NCBI RefSeq assembly: GCF_020382885.2
Contig: NC_058504.1
Span: forward strand, 10,468,519 to 10,532,518
DNA from: Scatophagus argus
Lineage: Eukaryota > Chordata > Actinopteri > Scatophagidae
Length of the DNA stretch: 64,000 nt
Reading direction: 5' to 3'
Each line of letters starts with the position of its first letter. Position 1 is the first letter of the stretch. Below the pieces are notes generated by a model that saw nothing but the letters and a program-made list of their open reading frames with translations, did not search any database and had not been told where the DNA came from. Positions 25,089 to 35,867 of the stretch are shown here, one piece after another. The position numbers and the translations under genes are program-made.

Positions 25089-25774
25089 AGCGGGCGACAG
25101 TGACTGTGACCCCAGAGCGGGCCACAGGAAGCACTCGGACCCCAAATGACTTCTAAGCTGAACAACAAACTGAACCGCCCAGTCCTGTCAGTCCACCTGC
25201 TAAAGTGACATCCCGCCATCCTTTCCTCGTTCCTCTGAGTTACCTCACTGTCCTGGATGCGTCTTAGCACGTCGTGTCATTTCAGTGTTTATTCTGAGGG
25301 ACAGCTGGAAAGATGATGGTAGGAAACAATGACACCCATTCACAGTACAACAGCGTCTGTGTTTTAATAAGAAATATTTTTGTAGTTGCAAACCGACCCC
25401 CATTGCTCCTGTTTTAAAGTCATGCAGTTTATCAAACTTTACAAGCAGATGTATGAATCACATTTTGTACCATTCCAGAGAGGCTATTTGTTTTTTTTTT
25501 TTGTTTTCTAATGTATTTAAAGGCGTTTTATAGTGTGTCACAAGAGGTTTTGTGTTGTGTGTCTGTTTGCTCAGACTTCCACAGTGAAGGTGAAAACAAT
25601 CAACACTTACTAACAATGACATAAAACTAACTGGTTTGTTAGGGAAGACTTGCCTCTAATTTTGTGCCAGCAGCAATTTTAAAAGAATTTCAATTCCAAA
25701 AAAATCAAGTTTGATAGTCTCATTGCCAGCAGGTGCCAGAGGCTGTACTCTTCACGTGATCAGTCTGATTATCA

Positions 25775-25780
25775 AATAAA
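25775..25780 (+). terminator. prpf39 polyadenylation signal (AATAAA)
   Basis: This AATAAA lies 690 bases past the prpf39 stop codon. The stretch 25089-25800 reads as its 3' UTR. Confidence 0.5.
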
Positions 25781-25800
25781 AAGCCAAAACAAAGGAAGGA

Positions 25801-27237
25801 ACAGGCTCTGCTGGTTCCCTTCTAGAACAATCATTTCAAATCCTTTAGGGTGCTACCGTCTAAAAGCCTTTAAATTCACATTTTTAAGTAGGTGACACAC
25901 TCAGATGTTGCTAGAGGATCACAGGCAGGAGTCCCCTTATAGACACACAGATGTTTCAGGCTCTGGTGAGATGAGTGAATTTGAATGGACTTTTGCTCCA
26001 GGCTAGCAGCACTTTGATGGAGTACAAGGGATTTACTACGAAGAAAATAAGCATGACGTGGTTCAATAAAATGTCTGAAACTAACCATGTCACTTAACTC
26101 GGGGAAAAGTCAATTATGATGACAATTCAATTTATTAGGTTACATCGGTCTTTATTAATTCCCCTTTCAAAAACAATCCTGAGTTTGTGTCATAATAATG
26201 AGAGCAGTAGCCATTAAACAGGACCTTCCCACACAACCTTGATATGCGTACTCTCGTTCAGTTATCTGTAGTCATATGTGGTGATTACATCTGTTAAAGG
26301 GCAAGCCTGCCAATATTTTAGTTTTCTTATTGTCAACACACATAACATCCAAAAAACAAAAAGCATGTCTGCCCTACAGTGCTACTTAACCCCACACCTA
26401 TAAAAATGGGTCACAAATGTGTAGTTTCATGTGTAGTCTAGTTTGTTTGTTTGGGGTTTTTTTTTAAGAGTAAAAATAATTTCCTAAAACAGCTGGTCTT
26501 TGTAGTGTCTGGACAAGAGTGGGGCTCTATGGCACATCAGATTATGGCTAAACCAACAGAATCAGTTCTTCGTTGGTTTTATTCTTTTCATGGGATTTTT
26601 TTCGACAAACAGTAAAACACAGAACATCACCTGCTTTACTTAAGAGAACGTAACATTTACGACTTGCAGAAAATCCAGTCAACCATCATAATTCTCCACT
26701 TCAGCTTTATTTGAAACCGATTCTTGGTGATTATGCAGATATTACTGTTAATGTTTTTTTAAATTTAAAAAAAAAACTGGCAAAAGTACAATGTCACAAA
26801 ATCTGGAAGGTCGTGGTAATTAGATTTAAGGCCCTTTCAGAGCCAATCGAATGGGTCTTTGTTATGTAACCATCATGTGAAAATGTAACGATTTTGTTCC
26901 GAATCATTTTTATTCTAAATGTTGAAAACCGTGAGGCAGTATCCATCAGAAGCCAGCTATCTTCACTTTGTAAAAGTCCCGGTCCACCACACTGCACACA
27001 AACCAATCAATAACAAGTGAAATCAGTCAGCCCAGAACGGCACGTGTGATGGCATTTTCAGCGCTACTTCAAACAACTTCTGAAAACACAACTTCACTTT
27101 GTCTGCATCAGCTCAGTTAGCTGGCTTACTGAATGATACTAAAAGGGTGCGGATCCGTTCCTGGATCAGATCCGGTGATTCTCGTGTTGATGTAATGAAG
27201 GTAGTGAGGTAGGCTCACAGAGCAGATGCTCCTGTTC
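25801..27237 (-). other. Convergent 3' region between prpf39 and ubxn1
   Basis: This stretch contains no supportable gene. It is probably mostly ubxn1 3' UTR. Minus-strand AATAAA signals appear as TTTATT on the plus strand, for example at 26578-26583, with others near 26705 and 26155. The two genes end tail-to-tail within about 1-2 kb. Confidence 0.5.
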
Positions 27238-30200
27238 TCACTTTTTGGTAACAACCAGCACAGCTGAAGGCACCAAACCTAAAAAGGGAAAAATGGAAAG
27301 TAGTAGAAAAAGGTCAGGTGGAGCTTCTGAATTGACTGTTTAAAGTAAACAGACCGCGGGAATATGTTAATGCTCTGTGTAAGTGCTCTACATTCACAAG
27401 TAGCTCCTAGTGCAGCGCTCACCCAGTTCTTTAAGGGGCTTCTCCATGTCCAGTTCAGTGTATACGTGACGGGGGTAGGGAGACAGCAGCGTGAAGTCCT
27501 GACCCTCAGGTGTGTTGCTGTTCACCTGCACATAGACACGCACTGCCGCCAGCGGCTCCTGGGCCTTGAACACCGTTGTGATGGTTGAGCCGTCCAGCAG
27601 ACGGACCTTTACAATAGATGAAGTAAACTTTCCATTTGACCATGCCATACCAAAAAAAGTGTAGAATTAAAATATTTTTTGGGGGATATTTTAAATATAA
27701 CCTTAATATCTAACGTTGAAAAATAAGTCTTTACCCAGCCGTTAAATGTGTCCTAATGAGCTCAGGTTTGTGACAAAACAACAGATGTGAAGCACTCGTG
27801 TTTAACATGTGCTTTGTGCTTCAGTGGTGTGAAGTGCAGCACGTGGGTGTGTGAGTGTAACTGAAGTCCCTACCTGAATCCTGGACTCATCGTACTCCTT
27901 CTTAGTGGGTGGAGGGCCGTGACTGGTGGGCGATGAGGGGCTGGGCTGGGAAGGTTGGGACGATGCGGTCGTGCTCGTTTGTCCACCGCTTCCAAACTAA
28001 ACAGGCAAAACAAAGAGCAAAGTTGTTGTTGGTTACAACAGAAGTGGTCATGATAAAAAGGAGAAAAAAAAAACAAAAATCGGACAAGTAACCAATGGCT
28101 GGGTGACCTTTTGTGCTCTCTCCTCTCTGTCTCGTGCGATCTTTTCCTTAACCCTTTGCCTGATGGGAATAAAGACAAGCAATACAATGACAGCTGTGAA
28201 GAATGTACAGCAGTTCAAAAGGATTTTCAAACTTTGATAGTCTAATTTGACTCTTTGAGGCATTTCTTGTCCTATCAGTTTCATATCTTGTACTTTGCCA
28301 CAGGATTTCCTCCTGAACCTTTGCTGCTCCCATTATTTCCACCCACTGTTTATTTTGTGGATGAAATAAACAGTGTAAGCATGATGTAAGCATGTCATTC
28401 ATCCATGTTTGTACTGTCATCTGCTACATCATTACCTGAATAAATGTGTTATAGAGAATACCTTACCTTGCCAGCTTGTCCTCCATCTTCTCTCTCCGGC
28501 GCTGCTCAGCAAGTTTTTTCATATCATCGTCCATTAGCTTTTGGCGAATCTGCTGCAGCTCTTGGCCCTGTTTCCTCCGCTGCTTCTCCCTTTCCAACTC
28601 TTCATCCTGCTCTCGCTGTCTTCTCTCCGCCTGCTTCACCCGCATCAGCTCCTCTAGCCTGAACGACAGACACCGATACAGGCATCAGCTTACCATCAGG
28701 CCAATTTTTGCTTTTGCTTACACACTGAAGTTGTTCAGTGTCTCTTAGCATGACGAGGAATGCCTAAACGGAAAAAAACTAAGTATTTCCAAATTATGTT
28801 TGGAGATAAGCATCAAACTACTGGTCACACACAGGGAAGAGATGGTGTCTGTGGTCAGTATTCTCTGACCTTTTAACTTGCTCAAGTCTCTCCTCCTCTG
28901 TCATTGGCTTCTTTGCACTGTTTTCACCACCACTGTAACTGCTCTCTCCATCTGCTGTCAGTAGAGCAAAACACAAACACACATGAGAAAATGAAAGCAA
29001 AAGAAACAGAGAAAGAGATATGCATTGTGTGGTCTTGTGGTAACCATAAATCTTAGCAAACATCACAAACTGGCGAAACAAGAATACACAGAGCAAAAGA
29101 AACAGAAAATAACCAAAAGGAGGGTAAATTAGCAGCAACTCTCAGTTTAATAATTTAGATTTTGTATGTTGTTTTTAAATGCAAGATGCAGGCTATTTAA
29201 TATGGATAAAATCCTTCATCACATGTGCAAATGTGCAATTTTATATCAATAAATGTTAATTTTTACTATTGACTATTTAACTGTTTATTGATTAAATTAC
29301 CAGATGGGAATGTCTGTTTTTCACTCATTGTGTGAACTAAATATCTGACAAATGAAGAAACGTCATACAAAAAAAACAACGTTGGATAGTCCTAATACAC
29401 TACAAAAAATGGGACGATACAATGGTACAACCCTGATTACAAAAAGGTTGGCATGCTGTGTAAAACGCAGATAAAAATAGAATGCAACGATCTGCAAATC
29501 ATTTTCAACCTATATTCAAATTAATACAATATAAGCATGAAATACTTATTGTTCAAACTGATAAATTTTACTGTTACTTGTTTATTAGGATGCGTCATAA
29601 GAGCTTTCCTTTGGAGCTTGTCTAGGCAAGTCCAATTGGGAGGAGACCTCGAAGTAGACTCAGAGGTCACTGGAGGGTTTAAATATCCCATCTGGCCTGG
29701 GAAAGCCTTGGCATTCACCAGGAGGAGCTGGAAAACACTGTGAGGCAGACGGGTGTTTTGAATACCCTGCTTGGCTTCCTGCCACCACGACTCAACCGCA
29801 GACAAATACAACAAAATGTGTCCTATAGAGAAGCGCACTGTGGAGCAGCTGCAGTCATGTAAGAAAGAACGGGAAAGAGTTTCGCTTTCAAAACTTCAAC
29901 AATTAATGTCCTCAGTTCTCAAATGCTTACTGAGAGTTATTAAAAGCAAACACGATGTCTCTCCGGTGATAAACATGCCCCTGTTCCAACTTTTTAAGAA
30001 GGTGTTGTTCAAATTCAGAATGAGTGTGTATTTATAAATAAATCAATAAAGTTTCTCAATGTGAACTTCAGTGTGACCGTCTTGTCTTTGTCCCGTATTC
30101 AGCTGAGTATAGGACGAAAATGATTTGCAAATCAGTGCATTCTGTATTGATTAACATTTCCAGAGTCCCAACTTTTTAGGAATCAGGGATGTATTCAATT

Positions 30201-30772
30201 CATTTGACAGCAGACAAATTTATATTGTTCATCCCTAGATGACCCCTAGATGATGGGGGTGTCTTGAATGCTTCCACCACAATATCATGACCCTTTCTGC
30301 CCCCAAATAGCACAACGCACCCTGATCTTCAGCGGTGTCTGCTTGTGTTGGCTGTTCGGTGGTGGACTGGCTCTCGTCTTTTCCTCCCAAGACATCTCCT
30401 ACAGGCGGCACATAGGGTTCATCGATGTCTGGGTCGTCCTCATGTTCCATTAACCTGAGGAGAGCACATCACACTTTGTTGAGTACGAGAACACAGAGGA
30501 CTGCATTCATCCAGTTAGTTCAATACTATTATGTGAATTTTGGCATGTGTCACACACTCACCAGTCCATGGCTTGTTCTATTCCCTGGTTTCCTGTGTTG
30601 GCCACTGCTTTCTCCCTTAAAACATAAGATAAAGGACAGAGTTTAACTTCTTTCAGTGAAGTTTCAAAAATTCTATTAACCATTTTGGAATTTGTGGATT
30701 TAGTGTCACTCACGCTCTGTTTCTTTCAAAGCCCATCTCCAGCAGACTCTCTAGTGTTGTTTGATCTGCCAT
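27238..30772 (-). CDS. ubxn1: UBX domain-containing protein 1 (SAKS1)
   Basis: UBXN1 is a cytosolic p97/VCP adaptor that binds ubiquitin through an N-terminal UBA domain. Mammalian UBXN1 restrains ERAD and RIG-I/NF-kB signalling. Minus-strand exons in order: 30772-30714, 30615-30562, 30454-30321, 28954-28870, 28658-28467, 28159-28108, 27996-27874, 27606-27423, 27278-27238. The sum is 924 nt, 307 residues (human 297). The UBA (residues 1-45) shows [17 protein letters not shown] and [21 protein letters not shown] long charged coiled coil (about 85-195) begins [20 protein letters not shown] Ser/Pro linker follows, then a C-terminal UBX (about 230-307) with [19 protein letters not shown] and ending [13 protein letters not shown]. 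The p97-contact loop reads YPR where FPR is usual. A splice acceptor at 30778/30779 shows that the 5' UTR is split. Confidence 0.95.
29428..30191. mobile_element. TA-flanked non-autonomous DNA transposon with nested LINE piece
   Basis: The left end CAACCCTGATTACAAAAAGG and the right end (minus strand CATCCCTGATTCCTAAAAAG) form imperfect terminal inverted repeats. Each is flanked by TA (29426-29427 and 30192-30193), the target duplication of Tc1/mariner elements. Subterminal text such as GATCTGCAAATCATTTTCAAC and GTTCAAACTGATAAATTTTA matches a very common fish MITE I recall. The middle is interrupted by a LINE 3' fragment. It lies in the 1.37-kb ubxn1 intron 30320-28955. Confidence 0.8.
29613..29808 (+). 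pseudogene. LINE reverse-transcriptase ORF, 3'-terminal fragment
   Basis: Read on the plus strand, the piece encodes [14 protein letters not shown], an in-frame TAA, then [16 protein letters not shown] and LLGFLPPRL. This is the characteristic end of a common fish LINE ORF2 (RGRPRTRWRD...LAWERLGIP.EELE...LLPPRP in my memory). It is inactive: short, stop-containing and with no RT core. It lies within the TA-flanked element listed here. The LINE clade was not determined. Confidence 0.65.
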
Positions 30773-31400
30773 TTTGACCTGAAACAAATTGTATAAGTAA
30801 CGTTACATTAACACGCGACTTTCATTTTGACACAGAGACACGCCAAGGTTACTTATTTGCTGTTAATTTAAGGTAAGTCACGATAATGGCCCCGCTTTAG
30901 CACACGTGAATTTACGTCACTATGTAGCTAAAGTCAATACAACAGCTCATCCTTTAGCTCAGTCATGTCTGAAGGAGCTAATTTACATTAACCCCGTAGC
31001 ATATTCTGCGAGAACAAATACTTAAACTTTCTAAACTAGCAGCCTGGCAAAACGTGTTTACTCATGCTCACTAGTTGTAGATATATAATGTCACAGTCAT
31101 TGTAATGCTGAGTGCTAAAATTAGCATTAATTTGGCTACATATCAAATTAGCTTCAAAACTAGCTTAGATGCCTCGCTGGTTAGCACGATTTAAAACGAT
31201 CCGAAGCGCTAATGTGCTTTCCATTACGTTAGCTATTAATGACTGTTTGTATGTTATATGTGAAGACACACACAAGTGTTATTTAATCTGCAACAGAGAT
31301 AATATCAACTAATATACTCGTGAAGACATGGGTAGTTAGCTACTCACACATCAGTCAAAGACACTTCTCGTCAACAGCGCTTCAACAGTACGGGAACCCA
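30773..31400 (-). promoter_or_regulatory. ubxn1 5' UTR intron and probable promoter
   Basis: The minus-strand acceptor before 30778 (TTTCAG|GTCAAAATGG) implies an upstream leader exon. A good donor (GATGT|GTGAGTA) with its exon edge at 31348 is the best candidate, so transcription probably starts near 31350-31400. No TATA box was seen. The intervening intron is rich in short GCTAGC/TTAGC-type palindromes but has no gene. Confidence 0.45.
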
Positions 31401-34340
31401 TATGGAACAAACTGTACAGCACGAAATAGCGATTATTTTCCACGCTCTAGCTAAAATATAAAAATGTACAAAATATGAGGTGTCCTGTGTAATGTAGAGT
31501 TTATAATATTCATATGGAATGTATTGGAGTAGATGTACAAAGCAACACAAAATGTAAATACTCTGGTAAGGTACAATAATCTGAATCTGTCTGGTGAAAC
31601 CCTCCAAAGAGGATATTAGTTGTAAGATATAAAACACATCCTTTGTAAAGCAGGAAATCTGGTGCCAGTTAAAATGGGAATCATTACCTCTGGTGTTATG
31701 ATGTACTTAATTACTTTTCTCCTCGGCCATTCCCAGTGTTTCATTATTCTTTGTGCTGCACAAACATTTCATGACGTGCTACACTGCCTTTGAAAAGAAA
31801 TGTCATTCAGTCTGCTAATGTGTCTTGATTTTACAGACTAGTGCAGCTCCCTTGGGACATTATCAGATGAAACTGGAATTCTTTCAGAAACTGGAATTCT
31901 TTCAGTTTCTTCCCGATTAGGATTTAAAAGTGTTTTTTGCTTGTAGCTGAGTTCCTGGAACTTTCTTGGTCTGGGTAATACATGAGTAGATGGTGAGAAG
32001 GATTGAAAACTAAATGAAGATAACAAGAAAAGAAAAAAATAGGTATCATAAAAGTTTCTACAGTTAAATCAGTTTTTAAGTGACCTTTAGACTAAATTAT
32101 GCGGAAATCAAACAGGCTCAACGGGTTCTTTGTTTACTCTAAAATAAGAGCAAAAGTAAACTTTGACTTGCTTCTTTGGTGCATCTGCAATTAATTGATT
32201 AATTTAGTTATTTAATTGTAATTATCTCTTTCCAATGAGGTATATCTATGGGTTTTTTTGTTTGTTTGTTTTTGGGGGGCTTTTTGTGACAGCAGAAGCA
32301 GGTACCTGAAATGGCCAGGTCTTGTGCATGTGAGGAGGCTGAAGTGCTTTGAAGCCAGATTGTGTTTCTTATTGGCTGCTCTCTATCTTGTATGATTTTA
32401 TTCCATCCTTATGTGTCAGTGGATGTTGAAACAATGCAATTTGCTGACTTTTATGGGCAGGTTGGGTCTGTTACATATTTACAGTAAGTGTAATGATTAA
32501 TTTTTTTCTCTCCCCCACACAGTCTTAAGCAGCCTTCATTCAAGAGTCCACCATTACTCAGGCACAGACTTCTGTCTCAGCCTGCTCACTTCCTCTCCTC
32601 TTTTAAAAGCTCATCCTAACCTTCCTCACACTTTTTTTGTTTGTTTGTTTTCCACTTTTCTGTCTTTTCTCACAGAGTTGTTGCCTGAAATGAGCTTCTT
32701 TTGCAGCATTTTCTTGGTGAGTATGGACTTTTTTTATATTTCATTGTGACCAATGAAAAATGAAATGAAAATCGGTTATCCCAGGAGACGTTTTATTTCA
32801 TCATATCAAACAAAATAACATCTAATTTGTAGACTATAAAGCATGCACAGGACATCTCTAGTTTGCATTCACACAATGATGATCATGTAATCTGTTTTGT
32901 ACCTTGTATTGATTAAATATTAACTACACCCATTCTACAACTTGAGCAGGTAGTTGCTCTAAGTGCATTCATTTTCTTCAATCAGTAAAAAGTCAGTCAA
33001 TGATAATCTTTTGAGCAGGTTTTTTTTTAATCTCATTTGAGGCTATAGGATAGGCTATAAAGAGAGACCCCAAATGCCTATTGAGGAAATTCATGAAATC
33101 AGTAAAAACTGAATTAAGCTCCCGATTGGCTGCTAAGCAACAAATCTGCTTTCATTCTGTAAATTGTTTGATGATTGTGTTTACCAAGACATCAATTTGC
33201 ACAGGTGTTATGGGGCTAAAATCAACATTTCTACTATCATTTCAGTAACAGACTGCAAAAAAACTTATCTGTGTTCAATCAGTCTGTAAACCACAATGAC
33301 TGTGGGAAATCTTACTACTGATATATAATATGTTCATAATAGAAAAACTCGATTTCCTGTCCCAGTATTGATCAGATTCTCTGTCCACACTTGATATAAA
33401 ATTACTTAAATGCTTTAATTCTAATTTAAGCGCTGAGATTTACAGATCCTCTGAATGCACTGATAACACTTTCACAATAGAATTATAGCTGTGTGGGCAA
33501 AGTCAAAGGAGACAATAGGAGTGAAGGTCTCTTTAGTCTAGCTTTAAATTGCTTTATGGCCTTTTTTTAAAAAAAAAAATGAAGGAGAAGGTTAAGGGTC
33601 AAAGATCAGTCGGCAAAAGTTAAGAGAGATTACGGGAAAATAAGGACACACAAGGAAATGATGCAAACTTACATTTACAACATATGTTCAAAGTCATGCC
33701 TGTGCCTGTATGTCAAAGATTAATTTCAATGGACTAAAGGCTAAATATCATTTGCTGAGATGGTAGTACATTTTGATACAATGAATAACCCTGATTTTAT
33801 TAGTGTCATAAGAGTATCGTGTTTCTTGGAAGCAGTAAAAAAAAACAAGATCAGGAGACATAAGGAATACAGTGGATGATATCTGACCATCTCTTTATTA
33901 GGTGGGCGGTATTATCACAGAGGGACTCAATTAAATGAGTGGTGAAATTATGCTATGCAGAAAGTGAGATTTGACCAAAAGAGGGCAGCATTATTTCATA
34001 GGCCTATATGTGAAACTTTTGTCACATTGGTGCTATTTAATTCAAGTATTATGAAATTCTTATATTTGCACTATTGTCAGGTTCTAGTTTAAAACCATTA
34101 TAACAATAATGCCGTGATTCTGATAATGCTGGGAACATTTTACATGCCTTATAAAATGCACATTAAAGGCATTAAAGTGCATCTTAATTGTCAAATGATT
34201 CTGATCACATCAGAGAAACACCAGAAGTAATTCCAAACACCTTCTGTCTGTTTGTACCACTGAATGATATGTCAGCAGAAAACAGTACAACCGAAATTGT
34301 GCTGAAGTGAATGCCACCACCCTGTCATGGTCTACACATG
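31401..34340. other. Gene-poor interval with one possible non-coding exon
   Basis: No protein-coding exon is supportable here. A tandem duplication (two copies of GAAACTGGAATTCTTTCA) lies around 31868-31906. One well-formed exon-like unit, 32676-32716, has a pyrimidine-rich acceptor (TCTTTTCTCACAG) and a strong donor (TTG|GTGAGTATGG). Its 41 nt have no convincing coding sense, and it may belong to a plus-strand host transcript of the downstream microRNA. Confidence 0.4.
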
Positions 34341-34344
34341 CTGT

Positions 34345-34440
34345 CAGCTGTGGGTCTCACCAGCTGTAACAGCATCTCCATATGGAAAAACTCTGGCTTC
34401 CAGTGGAGCTGCTGTTATCTGTGGAGGGACACCTCTTGTC
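34345..34440 (+). ncRNA. mir194: mir-194 precursor hairpin
   Basis: The 5p arm, 34365-34386, begins TGTAACAGCATCTCCATATG. It has the exact miR-194 seed (GTAACAG) and differs from the remembered vertebrate miR-194-5p only at nt 11 and 18. The 3p arm, 34400-34421, begins CCAGTGGAGCTGCTGTTATC and differs from human miR-194-3p at one position. The arms pair around a 13-nt loop (34387-34399), and flanking bases (GTCTCACC with GGAGGGAC) extend the stem. miR-194 marks intestinal, liver and kidney epithelium in vertebrates. The site is about 1.5 kb upstream of the ehd1 ATG on the same strand. In human, MIR194-2/MIR192 lie beside EHD1, so homology and position agree. A 100-codon open frame across it is considered chance. 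Confidence 0.9.
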
Positions 34441-34585
34441 ATCGAAAAGCTGCTGGGATTCTCCATGGACTACAGTTCACACATCTGACTTTCAAACATC
34501 ACTGTGTTGTGTACATTAATGACTTCTATTTTTTGCTTCTTCATACTGTCTGCCTTTTTTTTTTTTTTTGTTTATTTCTGTGCAG

Positions 34586-34620
34586 GATGTTATTTCCAAT
34601 AAAATTAAGTTGAGACATTA
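34586..34620 (+). other. Possible terminal exon and poly(A) signal of the mir-194 host RNA
   Basis: A polypyrimidine tract (34556-34580) and TGTGCAG acceptor are followed by a short stretch containing AATAAA at 34598-34603. This would terminate a plus-strand transcript about 165 bases past the miRNA hairpin. With exon 32676-32716 it would place mir-194 in an intron. Purely inferred from signals. An (AG)n tract lies at about 34672-34690. Confidence 0.35.
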
Positions 34621-35867
34621 AATCCTGTGTAACTCTATCTGTTTTATTGTGCAGTTGTACAGAGAACAGACAGAGAGAGAGAGAGAGAGAAAGAGCAAAC
34701 ACTTTATGCACATTTCATATATGGTAACTATCTGAAATTAAAATCAAACCTTCATACAATATGAATAGAAAGCAATATTTTGAATAAATGGTTAAAATAC
34801 ACTGCTACTTTTAATGATATGAATGAATGGGTGAATGCAGTGTGTTCAAGGGCTTTATTCTACTGACACCTACAAAACAACAGAACAAATAAAAGTCAGA
34901 CTGAAAATATTTCGGAGTCAATAAAAAAAAGGAAAAAAAGGAAAATGTAAGGAAAAAATAATACTGAAAATAATTGTATCATTATCGTTGTAACCATATC
35001 TGTGTGCAAGTAGATACAGCCATTTGAAAGTAAAATCGAAACCACGTACGAACATGAAAGCAAAATTTTCTGGTGATGATAACATGTTACTTGAAGTTGC
35101 AATGACACGATGAATGCTTTCACTTGAGAGTCAGTAAGCTGGCGGTCAAGACGCGGTATCTCATAAAGAAACTTAAAAAGACGAGACTCAGCTGATTCAC
35201 GATTATTTATAAGGCTCGACGAGAAACTCCAAAATTTGAAAGATGTGAAAATCTCTGTGTGAAAAAATCTACAGTATTACCGTAAAAATACAACTTTCAA
35301 ATGTACCACTGCGGCCCAATTTATGTGAGGGGTATTGTAAAGAAATACAATACTGATAAAACTGTATCGAATATAAAGTTTTGATCATAAACATATACCA
35401 CTGTGTCTTGGAGATTTGATTGGCTGGTATTACTGGGGCTTTTATTGTGAAAACGCATAACGTCTTCCGGTATCCGGGTACCAGCCTTCTTTGGTAAGGT
35501 TTACCAAACTGACAGCCGGTTGCTAGCGAGTTAGCCAACCGCTAAGAGGAGTTGGAACAACATCTAAACGATATCAAAGTTAGCTACCTGCAGCTAAGTA
35601 TTTATGGTGGTGTGTAGTTGGCTATCGTAGATTAGCCAACGTCAGCTGGAGAGGGAGTTCTCCCTGAATGACTGACTCGAAGTGTGTGTGGCTAGCTAGC
35701 GAAGAGGAGGGTGGGGACGAAAACTTCCAAGACCTCGCCCAGCCGTTGCTTCATTCCAGCAGGCAGCTACTCTCTTAGCGGTGTGAGAGATCCACACCAC
35801 CAAATCAGCTAATTATTCAAGTGGAGACCGGCACAGTTGTGTCAACTGAGTGCAAAAATTAGTGATC
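34621..35867 (+). promoter_or_regulatory. ehd1 upstream region and 5' leader
   Basis: 34621-35440 is AT-rich with no gene seen. From about 35460 the sequence becomes CpG-richer. CTTCCGG (an ETS-type site) sits at about 35464-35470, and there are several GCTAGC-type palindromes. The probable 5' UTR is inside about 35550-35867. No TATA box was found near a likely start. Confidence 0.4.

Noticed and set aside
34311-34613. 100-codon open frame overlapping the mir-194 hairpin
   Set aside because: No recognisable protein content, ends in a poly-T-encoded Phe run, and the conserved signal is the RNA hairpin.
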